Positions 19,090-26,448 of a stretch of 64,000 bases of DNA are shown here, piece after piece. The stretch is from Mucilaginibacter sp. SMC90. GTDB lineage: Bacteria > Bacteroidota > Bacteroidia > Sphingobacteriales > Sphingobacteriaceae. Each line of letters opens with the position of its first letter. Position 1 is the stretch's first letter. The notes below the pieces were generated by a model. That model was not told where the DNA came from and did no database searches. It saw only the letters and a program-made list of their open reading frames with translations. Both the position numbers and the translations under genes were made by a program. Location: positions 4,960,001-5,024,000 of the forward strand of contig NZ_CP094527.1 of the NCBI RefSeq assembly GCF_022811725.1, read 5' to 3'.

Positions 19090-19237
19090 GCTATAAATTC
19101 GTATTTTTTAATCAGATACAAAAACTGCACCAATAGTACGGTTATAGCAAAAGGGAGTAAACAATAATAACATGCATATTACGATGATAAAGGTGGTCGG
19201 TCATCACCTGCCTAACATCTATCAATTTCAATTATGT

Positions 19238-19246
19238 TATCTTTGC
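19238..19246 (+). promoter_or_regulatory. Bacteroidota -7 box very close to queG start
   Basis: TATCTTTGC matches TAnnTTTG and ends only 4 bases before the queG ATG at 19251, so transcription could begin on or next to the start codon. No clear -33 box is visible. Confidence 0.45.
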
Positions 19247-19250
19247 ACAA

Positions 19251-20180
19251 ATGCAGCAAAACAAGGCTACATACAGTCAACTCATTAAAAGCGAGGCGCA
19301 AAAGCTCGGCTTTTTGTTTTGCGGTATAGCTAAAGCTGATTTTTTGGAAGATGAAGCTCCACGCCTTGAATCCTGGCTCAAAAAAAACATGCACGGCGAA
19401 ATGGCGTACATGGAGAACCATTTCGACAAACGCCTTGACCCAAGGCTATTGGTTGACGGGGCAAAATCGGTTGTCTCGCTGGGTATAAATTATTATACAG
19501 ATCAGCAACAGGGCGATCCGTTATCGCCAAAAATTTCCAAATATGCCTACGGTATCGATTACCATACAGTAATTAAAGATAAGCTCAGGCAATTACTGCA
19601 AATCATCAATGACAAAATAGGCGAAGTAGGTGGCCGTGCATTTGTTGATTCGGCCCCGGTGCTTGATAAAGCATGGGCCCGTAAAGCAGGCATGGGCTGG
19701 ATAGGCAAAAACAGCAACCTGCTTAACAAAAAAGCTGGCTCATTCTTTTTCCTTGCCGAACTGATCATTGACCTTGAGCTGGAATATGATATAGCCCCCA
19801 CAGCTGATCATTGCGGTACCTGCACCAACTGCATAGATGCCTGCCCTACCGATGCCATTGTTGGCCCTTATGTGGTTGATGGCAGCCGCTGCATATCCTA
19901 TTTAACCATAGAGCTTAAAAACGAGATCCCACCGGAGTTTAAGGGTAAAATGGATAACTGGATGTTTGGCTGTGATGTTTGCCAGGATGTTTGCCCATGG
20001 AACCGTTTTTCTGTTTTGAACACTGAACCCGCTTTCACACCTCATCCAGACCTGCTGCATCTGAAAAAAGATGACTGGCAGGATATTACCCAGGATATTT
20101 TTCAAAAGGTATTTAAAAACTCGGCAGTTAAACGCACGAAATTTAGCGGATTGAAACGAAATATCGATTTTTTAGGTTAA
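19251..20180 (+). CDS. queG: Epoxyqueuosine reductase QueG
   Basis: 309 residues, the short form without C-terminal HEAT repeats. It performs the last step of queuosine synthesis in tRNA, reducing epoxyqueuosine with cobalamin and two [4Fe-4S] clusters. The cluster ligands are in CGTCTNCIDACPTDAI and CDVCQDVCPWNRF. The cobalamin-side region includes KAWARKAGMGWIGKNS. The N terminus LIKSEAQKLGFLFCGIAKA is family-like, supporting ATG 19251. The gene is followed directly by a 7-bp tandem repeat. Confidence 0.95.
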   Translation: MQQNKATYSQLIKSEAQKLGFLFCGIAKADFLEDEAPRLESWLKKNMHGEMAYMENHFDKRLDPRLLVDGAKSVVSLGINYYTDQQQGDPLSPKISKYAYGIDYHTVIKDKLRQLLQIINDKIGEVGGRAFVDSAPVLDKAWARKAGMGWIGKNSNLLNKKAGSFFFLAELIIDLELEYDIAPTADHCGTCTNCIDACPTDAIVGPYVVDGSRCISYLTIELKNEIPPEFKGKMDNWMFGCDVCQDVCPWNRFSVLNTEPAFTPHPDLLHLKKDDWQDITQDIFQKVFKNSAVKRTKFSGLKRNIDFLG

Positions 20181-20223
20181 AGGTTAAAGGTTAAAGGTTA
20201 AAGGTTAAAGGTTAAAGGTTAAA
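20178..20223. repeat. Heptanucleotide tandem repeat (AAAGGTT)n
   Basis: About six uninterrupted copies of AAAGGTT begin on the queG stop codon. Unlike the other heptad loci there is no inverted second arm. Copy number is likely to vary by slippage. Confidence 0.9.
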
Positions 20224-20264
20224 GTGGAACGAATCTATACTTATCGGGTTTCAGAATAATATCC

Positions 20265-20296
20265 ACAAAAAAGCCCTTGCAAATTCACAAAGGCTT
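20265..20296 (-). terminator. Terminator of DnaQ-like gene
   Basis: On the minus strand, AAGCCTTTG and CAAGGGCTT pair around a seven-base loop (20271-20296) and are followed by TTTTTTG. It lies about 135 bases after the stop at 20432. Confidence 0.6.
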
Positions 20297-20431
20297 CATT
20301 CAAAAAATCCTATAAATGTCTTAATTAAAACAAATCGAGTTTAGACATATGCGGGCATGCGACCGTGAGGACACGGCCGCCGGGGAAAAGTTCATGGTAA
20401 TCTTCAAATCCTCAAAATCAAGGTTCAGGGA

Positions 20432-21457
20432 TCAACCCTTTTTAAACTTTAAAGCTAACTGGGCCAGCATATCATCGTTAACGGGCTTTGCCGGTTCATC
20501 ATTCTTTTTATAAGGCTTGTTTTGATGATGCTGATTTTTGGTATGATCGGGTTTGGTGTATTCCTTTTTCTGATACTCAGGTTTAGGAGCAGCAGGTTGT
20601 TGATCTGCCGGTTTTGGCTGCGCGGCTCTGTTGGCCTGGCGTTCTGCAGTTTTTTTAGTATTCCAACGCGTGTAAATTTCTTCGAGCTTACGTTTGGTAT
20701 ATAATGGAAAATCGCCCTGCATCATCCATGAATAATAGCTTGGTTCGGAGTTAAATACTTCCTCCACACGCTTGCCTTTATGCTTGCCAAAGTTTATTAA
20801 TTCTTCGCCTTGCTCATTGTAAACCATACGACCTGCAAAATCAACCGGTTTACTCAAGTTGGTAAATGCATGTAAAGCCTCAACATCACCAACAACAGGG
20901 ACTGTTTTGTTACCTTTTTTATCCTCCCACTCCACGTTTTCATAACGTTCAATCTGCGCCAATAAAACCTCCATAGTGGCACGGGTATCCGCTTCGGCCG
21001 AGTGTGCATTTTCAATCACCTTATTACAGTAAAACTGGTAAGCAGCCTTTAAAGTACGCTGTTCCATTTGGTGAAAAATGTTCTGCACATCAACAAAATG
21101 GCGCTCATCTAAACTAAATGAAACCCCGGCGCGTAAAAACTCTTCCATTAGCATCGGGATATCAAATTTATTTGAGTTGTAACCCGCAAGGTCACTATCG
21201 GCAATAAAATCGGCAATGTCCTGGCCAAGCTCTTTAAACTGCTTTTCGTTTACTATATGCTCATCATAAATACCGTGCACCAGCGACGATTCGAGCGGGA
21301 TAGGAATGCCCGGGTGAACACGCCATGTTTTAACTTCCTCGCTGCCATCAGGGTTAAGTTTAATGACAGATATTTCAACTATACGGTCGGCACCGATATT
21401 GGTACCTGTTGTTTCAAGATCAAAGAAAGCCAGGGGGCGTTTTAAATTTAATTTCAT
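20432..21457 (-). CDS. DnaQ-like 3'-5' exonuclease with DUF3820-type C domain
   Basis: 341 residues. An N-terminal DEDDh exonuclease domain (about 1-175): D13 and E15 in FFDLETTGTN, then the AGYNSNKFDIP region, and HSAEADTRATMEVLL with the catalytic His and Asp. A second small domain (about 215-270), INFGKHKGKRVEEVF with YYSWMMQGDF, resembles DUF3820. A Lys/Pro/Gln-rich disordered tail ends in KKG. It is more likely a repair or proofreading-type exonuclease than the core polymerase subunit. Confidence 0.87.
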   Translation of the reverse strand: MKLNLKRPLAFFDLETTGTNIGADRIVEISVIKLNPDGSEEVKTWRVHPGIPIPLESSLVHGIYDEHIVNEKQFKELGQDIADFIADSDLAGYNSNKFDIPMLMEEFLRAGVSFSLDERHFVDVQNIFHQMEQRTLKAAYQFYCNKVIENAHSAEADTRATMEVLLAQIERYENVEWEDKKGNKTVPVVGDVEALHAFTNLSKPVDFAGRMVYNEQGEELINFGKHKGKRVEEVFNSEPSYYSWMMQGDFPLYTKRKLEEIYTRWNTKKTAERQANRAAQPKPADQQPAAPKPEYQKKEYTKPDHTKNQHHQNKPYKKNDEPAKPVNDDMLAQLALKFKKG

Positions 21458-21582
21458 TTGTCAGTGTTCAGAGATGCAAAGGTTGCAAATGTCCTAAAAT
21501 TAATCAGCAGAATAAATTTTTTAATTTATTTAATATACCAATTTATTATTTAATTTGATTACCCCTAATTATCACAATTTGT

Positions 21583-23556
21583 ATGAACAAAATTTTTCTT
21601 ATTCTTTTGATTTTTATTGGCTTATCACATTTAGCTAATGCACAGGATTTTGAATCCGGAATCACTGATCAGGAGATTGAAATGGCCAAATACGATAAAG
21701 ATCCCCAGGCCAACGCTGTGTTTCTGAATGAATTTGGCAATACCAGGATCGATGAGGTGAGCGATCATATCAGGCTTATTCATACATATCATGCCAAAAT
21801 AAAGATCTTCACCAAGGAAGGGCTTACCCAGGGCACCATCGAGATCCCGATACATAACGGCGATAATAGTTCTGAAGAGGTTAACGATGTTACCGGGTTC
21901 ACTTATTATAAAGACGACAACGGCATTATTCAAAAAGCCGAACTTGATCCTAAAAAAGTATTTACTGTTAAGGACTATAAGTATGGCAGTACCGTAAAAT
22001 TTGCATTACCGGCACTGCGCCCCGGTTGTGTCATCGAGTTTAAATATGAACTTATTTCACCCTATTGGGACCATTTCAGAGGATGGACATTTCAGGACGA
22101 TATCCCTAAAGTTTACTCGCAGTATGAAGTACATATCCCCGGCTTCTGGACTTTTAATGCCTCATTGCGCGGGGTACTGAAACTAACCAAAAACAATTCG
22201 GAAGTTGAACGCGAATGTTTCTCATCAGGAGGCTCGAAAGCTGATTGCTCACATATCACTTACGGCATGAAAGACATTCCGGCGTTTGTTGACGAGGATT
22301 ATATGACCGCCCGTAAAAACTTTTTATCTGCCATTTATTTCGAACTTGTTGAGGTTACCAATCCGTATACCAGCGTACGAACGGTGGTAACCAAAGAATG
22401 GAGCGATGTTGACCGCCAGTTAAAAATAGCTGATGAATTTGGCGTGCAACTAAAACGCACCAGCCTGCTCAAAGAACGCATAGCACCGGTAATTGCGGGT
22501 AAAACAGATGATCTGGAAAAGGCAAAGTATTTATACGCATGGGTAAAAAGCCAGGTAAAATGGAACGATTATATCGGCATTTACAGCAGCGATGGCGTAA
22601 AAAAAGCACTGGATACACATACCGGAAGTGTTGCCGATATTAACCTAACGCTTATTACGGCGCTTAATGCCGCTGGTCTTAACGCCGAGGCTGTATTACT
22701 TTCAACCCGCGACCACGGGATGGTAAACACTCTTTACCCTGTGCTCACCGACTTTAATTATGTAATTGCCAGGTTAACCATAGGCGATAAAACCTATTTG
22801 CTTGACGCAACCGATCCGCTGCTTTCATTTGGCCTGCTTCCTCTTAAATGTATAAACGATAAAGGCAGGGTGATCAGCCTTAATAAACCATCATACTGGA
22901 TAGAATTAAGTACCCAGCAAAAGGCAGCCACCACCCGCATGTTTGACCTCACGTTGCTTGATAACGGTAAACTCAAAGGCACGATAGTCAATTACTATAA
23001 GGGTTATGATGCTTATGAAAAGCGTAAAGCCATTAAAAAATTCAATACAGTTGATGAATATGTGGAGGATTTTGACGAGAAGCAGCCTAAGTTAAAAGTA
23101 CTTAAATCAGATATAACGAACCTCGACAGTCTTGAAAACCCGTTAAGGGAAACTTTTGATGTGGAGATAGAGGCTTTTGATAACACTAATCATGATAAGC
23201 TTGCTTTTAACCCCTACTTTTGGGAAAAACGCACTACCAATCCCTTCAAACTCGCTGAACGCGATTTTCCTGTAGACTGGGCCTTCGCATCTGACAAAAG
23301 GTTGGTTTTGGTAATGCACCTGCCCGCGCAATACATCGTTGAAACTCCGCCGCAGGCAGTTGCTTATTCGCTGCCTAATAAAGGTGGTATGTTTGCCACC
23401 ACTTTTGAAAGCCAGGACAATAACACTTTCACTTTTTCAAATATTATGCAGTTCAATAAATCGGTTTACGATTCGGCCGAGTATCCTTACCTAAAGGAAT
23501 TATTTAACAAGATCATCCTTACAGAAAAAGGTGATATGATCTTCAAGAAAAAATAA
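21583..23556 (+). CDS. DUF3857 transglutaminase-like exported protein, degenerate active site
   Basis: 657 residues with a signal peptide ending ANAQ. The N-terminal DUF3857 beta domain (about 50-260) is followed by a transglutaminase-like core (about 285-420) and a C-terminal domain. The core looks inactive: where family members have GxC the sequence is G348-S349-V350, and where the His is expected there is Y393 (FNYVIA); D408 is kept in LLDATDP. Its stop shares one base with the start of the next gene (TAATG), so the two are translationally coupled. Confidence 0.83.
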   Translation: MNKIFLILLIFIGLSHLANAQDFESGITDQEIEMAKYDKDPQANAVFLNEFGNTRIDEVSDHIRLIHTYHAKIKIFTKEGLTQGTIEIPIHNGDNSSEEVNDVTGFTYYKDDNGIIQKAELDPKKVFTVKDYKYGSTVKFALPALRPGCVIEFKYELISPYWDHFRGWTFQDDIPKVYSQYEVHIPGFWTFNASLRGVLKLTKNNSEVERECFSSGGSKADCSHITYGMKDIPAFVDEDYMTARKNFLSAIYFELVEVTNPYTSVRTVVTKEWSDVDRQLKIADEFGVQLKRTSLLKERIAPVIAGKTDDLEKAKYLYAWVKSQVKWNDYIGIYSSDGVKKALDTHTGSVADINLTLITALNAAGLNAEAVLLSTRDHGMVNTLYPVLTDFNYVIARLTIGDKTYLLDATDPLLSFGLLPLKCINDKGRVISLNKPSYWIELSTQQKAATTRMFDLTLLDNGKLKGTIVNYYKGYDAYEKRKAIKKFNTVDEYVEDFDEKQPKLKVLKSDITNLDSLENPLRETFDVEIEAFDNTNHDKLAFNPYFWEKRTTNPFKLAERDFPVDWAFASDKRLVLVMHLPAQYIVETPPQAVAYSLPNKGGMFATTFESQDNNTFTFSNIMQFNKSVYDSAEYPYLKELFNKIILTEKGDMIFKKK

Positions 23557-25466
23557 TGAAAGCATTTTTAACTACACTATTTATACTTTCGGCAATAGGC
23601 TGTGTAAAAGCACAGGAGAATTATGATGTATCGCTTATTCCGAAAGAACTATTACCCTACGCAAGTTCAGTTGTACGCAACGAGGAAGTTACCGTTGAGG
23701 TTAAAGACTTTGACAATACCCTTTGCCATGTAAAAAAAGCCATAACCGTTTTTAACAAAAATGGCGACGACGATGTTGATATAGCTATATGGCATGATAA
23801 AAGCCGCAGTATCAGGGATATAAAAGGCGTGATTTATAACCAGTGGGGTAAGCCTGCGGGCAAGTTTTCGGAAAGTGATTTTGATGATGACAGTAACCAC
23901 GACGGGTTTTCGCTTTTTACCGATCTGAAGATCAAACACTATCAACCCAAAGTAGCCGAATACCCTTATACCATCAGCTTTGAATATGATATCCGTTCAA
24001 AGCAATCACTTGATCTTGATAACTGGCACCCCATCAGTTCTGATGGTGTAGCGGTTGAAAAAAGCTCTTATACACTGATCTGCAAACCCGACTTCAAGAT
24101 TAAATACAAGCAAACCAACCTGCCCATTAATGTGGTTACCGGCACCAACAAGCAGGGGCAACAAACATACACCTGGCAAATCAGCAATTTGAAGGCTTTA
24201 AAATATGAACCATATAGCCCCGTTTACAGGGCTATAATGCCCAGCCTGAAAATAGTACCTGAAAAGTTCATGTATCGTGGAATAAGCGGTTCGTTCACCA
24301 ATTGGAAAGAACTTGGCCAGTGGCAATATGACAAGCTTAACGCCGGTCGCCAGCAACTACCGCCGCAAACCGTGGCAAAAATGAAAGAACTTACCGCATC
24401 CATAACCGATCCCAAAGCTAAAGCCCGGAAAATTTATGAATACATGCAGGGCAAAACGCACTATATCAGTATACAGGTAGGGATTGGCGGCTTACAGCCC
24501 TTTTTTGCATCTGACGTCGACCTGCAAAATTATGGCGATTGCAAAGCGCTGGTTAATTATACACAAGCCTTATTAAAGGCCGTTGATATTGAATCATACT
24601 ACTGTGTTGTACAGGCCGGAAACTCAAAAGTAAGCCTCCTGCCTGATTTTGCAAGTTTAGACCAGGGCAATCACGTTATCTTGTGCCTGCCCTTTAAAAA
24701 CGATACAACCTTTGTAGAGTGTACAAGCCAAAACATACCTTTTGGCTTTCTGGGCGATTTTACCGATGACCGTACGGTGTTAGCCTGTACACCCCAGGGA
24801 GGTAAATTGATGCATACGCCCAAATACACAACCCAGGCCAATCTTGAGCAGCGCAAAGCCACGTTCACATTAAGTGAAAATGGCGGCCTTTCGGGTACAA
24901 TGGTCACTAATTTTAAGGGGGCAGATTATGAAGAGCGCGACCACGTGATATATGAGTCGAAAACGGAACAGATCAAAGACCTGAAAAAGATATACCCCAT
25001 AAACAACCTTGAAATTGAAAGCGCGGATCTTAAACAATTTAAGGTTGAACAGCCCTACACTTCAGAAACCTTAAAAATTGCAGCTACGGATTATGGGGCG
25101 ATAACTGATGGGAAAATTATATTTCTGGCCAATCCGGCCAACCGTATAACCTCGCCTTTGCGCGAGGTGCGTAACAGGCGCAATGATGTTTATATTAACC
25201 GGGGGTATACCGATGAAGACGAAATAACTTACACCCTGCCGACAGGTTACAAGGTTGATATGCGTCCCAAAAAAGTAAGTATCGAAAAACCCTTCGGAAA
25301 GTTTGAATCAAGCACAACGGTAAACGGTGATAAGCTCATTTATAACCGAAAATTACAGATTGTTGATGGCACCTACAGCAAGGATACTTACCAGGCACTT
25401 GTTGATTTTTACCAGTCGGTAGCCGATGCTGATAATGACAACGTTACGCTGATTAAAGGTAACTAA
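23556..25466 (+). CDS. DUF3857 transglutaminase-like exported protein with Cys/His retained
   Basis: 636 residues with a signal peptide (1-20). Same domain order as the preceding paralogue, but with C329 (YGDCKAL) and H373 (GNHVIL) in place; the third position appears to be E388 (FVECTS) rather than Asp. It probably acts outside the inner membrane as a peptidase or crosslinking enzyme, perhaps paired with its partner. Substrate unknown. The 3' end overlaps a convergent small gene by 14 bases. Confidence 0.83.
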   Translation: MKAFLTTLFILSAIGCVKAQENYDVSLIPKELLPYASSVVRNEEVTVEVKDFDNTLCHVKKAITVFNKNGDDDVDIAIWHDKSRSIRDIKGVIYNQWGKPAGKFSESDFDDDSNHDGFSLFTDLKIKHYQPKVAEYPYTISFEYDIRSKQSLDLDNWHPISSDGVAVEKSSYTLICKPDFKIKYKQTNLPINVVTGTNKQGQQTYTWQISNLKALKYEPYSPVYRAIMPSLKIVPEKFMYRGISGSFTNWKELGQWQYDKLNAGRQQLPPQTVAKMKELTASITDPKAKARKIYEYMQGKTHYISIQVGIGGLQPFFASDVDLQNYGDCKALVNYTQALLKAVDIESYYCVVQAGNSKVSLLPDFASLDQGNHVILCLPFKNDTTFVECTSQNIPFGFLGDFTDDRTVLACTPQGGKLMHTPKYTTQANLEQRKATFTLSENGGLSGTMVTNFKGADYEERDHVIYESKTEQIKDLKKIYPINNLEIESADLKQFKVEQPYTSETLKIAATDYGAITDGKIIFLANPANRITSPLREVRNRRNDVYINRGYTDEDEITYTLPTGYKVDMRPKKVSIEKPFGKFESSTTVNGDKLIYNRKLQIVDGTYSKDTYQALVDFYQSVADADNDNVTLIKGN

Positions 25467-25581
25467 ATATCACAATACCGAGGATGATGCCAAGCACCAT
25501 GATCACGTAAAGCATGATTTCGGTGCCGGCAAAACGTTTATATTTAGTCCAGAATGAGTAATCTCCTTTTTTATCGGCCAT
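25453..25581 (-). CDS. 42-residue single-pass membrane protein
   Basis: ATG at 25581 gives a charged N terminus (MADKKGDYSFWTKYKRFAG) and one C-terminal membrane helix (LYVIMVLGIILGIVIF). AAAAAAGGAG-like sequence is inside the coding start, not before it. The amphipathic start and single helix look like a genuine small protein rather than a chance frame. It overlaps the 3' end of the DUF3857 gene by 14 bases on the opposite strand. Function unknown. Confidence 0.6.
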   Translation of the reverse strand: MADKKGDYSFWTKYKRFAGTEIMLYVIMVLGIILGIVIFSYL

Positions 25582-25672
25582 GATGGGGCAAAAATATCGA
25601 AAATTGAGGCACCGATACTCGCGTAATTTGTAAAAGTTCTTTTAAAATTCCTGCTGATGGAACTGGTGCAAT

Positions 25673-26239
25673 TTAATTCATGCCGGTAGGTACGTTTTCA
25701 ATAGAGCCGGCCCTTGAAAAGTATTTGTACAATGATGGATCCCGCAGTTTAACGATGATCACTCCACGGCGTGAACTGGCATGTACTACATATCCATTTT
25801 GCAGGTAAACACCTACATGGCTAAACTGCTTGCCGTCAAAATCAAAAAATACCAGGTCGCCTTCCTTCAGGTCTTCCTCATATTTACGTTTAATAACGGT
25901 AATTTGCTTACTGGTCATGCGTGGGATAGTGATACCGTAAACCTGTTGTTCCAGCAAAAAAGTTAAACCGGAGCAGTCAACACCATCTTTATCAAGCCCT
26001 CCAAATTTGTACGGCGTCCCCATCCATTGGTCAATAAAGGCATAAAGACGTCCGTTTTGGATATCTCCTCGGCCCACACCCATAATTTCGGAGTATTTTG
26101 AAGCGATATCCGGCGAAGGGTTAACCACTTCACCCGGCTGGCCGCGCATAGCGGCCTTGCGCGAATGACATGAGCTTAATATAAATGGGGAAAGGAAAAA
26201 TATAAACAAATAAAAACTACGGCGCAGGTATATGCTCAT
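25673..26239 (-). CDS. NlpC/P60 (C40) peptidase lipoprotein
   Basis: 188 residues. A lipobox LSSC places the lipidated Cys at C24. The NlpC/P60 domain carries the catalytic C89 in GVDCSGL and H141 in FSHVGVY, with VVHASSRRG downstream. Such enzymes cut gamma-D-Glu-diaminopimelate bonds in peptidoglycan stem peptides. It ends 91 bases from the small membrane-protein gene and lies downstream of mutS on the same strand, separated by a nested inverted repeat. Confidence 0.9.
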   Translation of the reverse strand: MSIYLRRSFYLFIFFLSPFILSSCHSRKAAMRGQPGEVVNPSPDIASKYSEIMGVGRGDIQNGRLYAFIDQWMGTPYKFGGLDKDGVDCSGLTFLLEQQVYGITIPRMTSKQITVIKRKYEEDLKEGDLVFFDFDGKQFSHVGVYLQNGYVVHASSRRGVIIVKLRDPSLYKYFSRAGSIENVPTGMN

Positions 26240-26304
26240 GAAGTAAAATTAACTTTAAACTTTATTGCAATGATACAGATGTTTTTAACATATCAACATG
26301 GGGT

Positions 26305-26443
26305 GGATGTGCAGGTGTGCGGATTTTAGATGTACAGATGCTGAAAAGCCAAACTTACGAAGTTTTAAAAACTTCGTAAGTTTCAGAGCGGAAGATCAGG
26401 ATTCAATGATATGTACATTTGCACATCTGAAATCTGCACATCT
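26305..26443. repeat. Nested inverted element with perfect 33-bp palindrome core
   Basis: The core (26351-26383) is AAACTTACGAAGTTTT, one base, then its exact complement. It sits inside weaker outer arms (26305-26340 and 26411-26443) built of repeated GATGTGCAG/GATGTACAG-like units and their complements. The element fills the mutS-to-NlpC gap and could terminate mutS transcription. Confidence 0.75.
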
Positions 26444-26448
26444 AACAA

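Noticed and set aside
20178..20223. Tandem AAAGGTT repeats considered as a CRISPR-like array
   Set aside because: The units are 7 bases with no spacers and no cas genes nearby.
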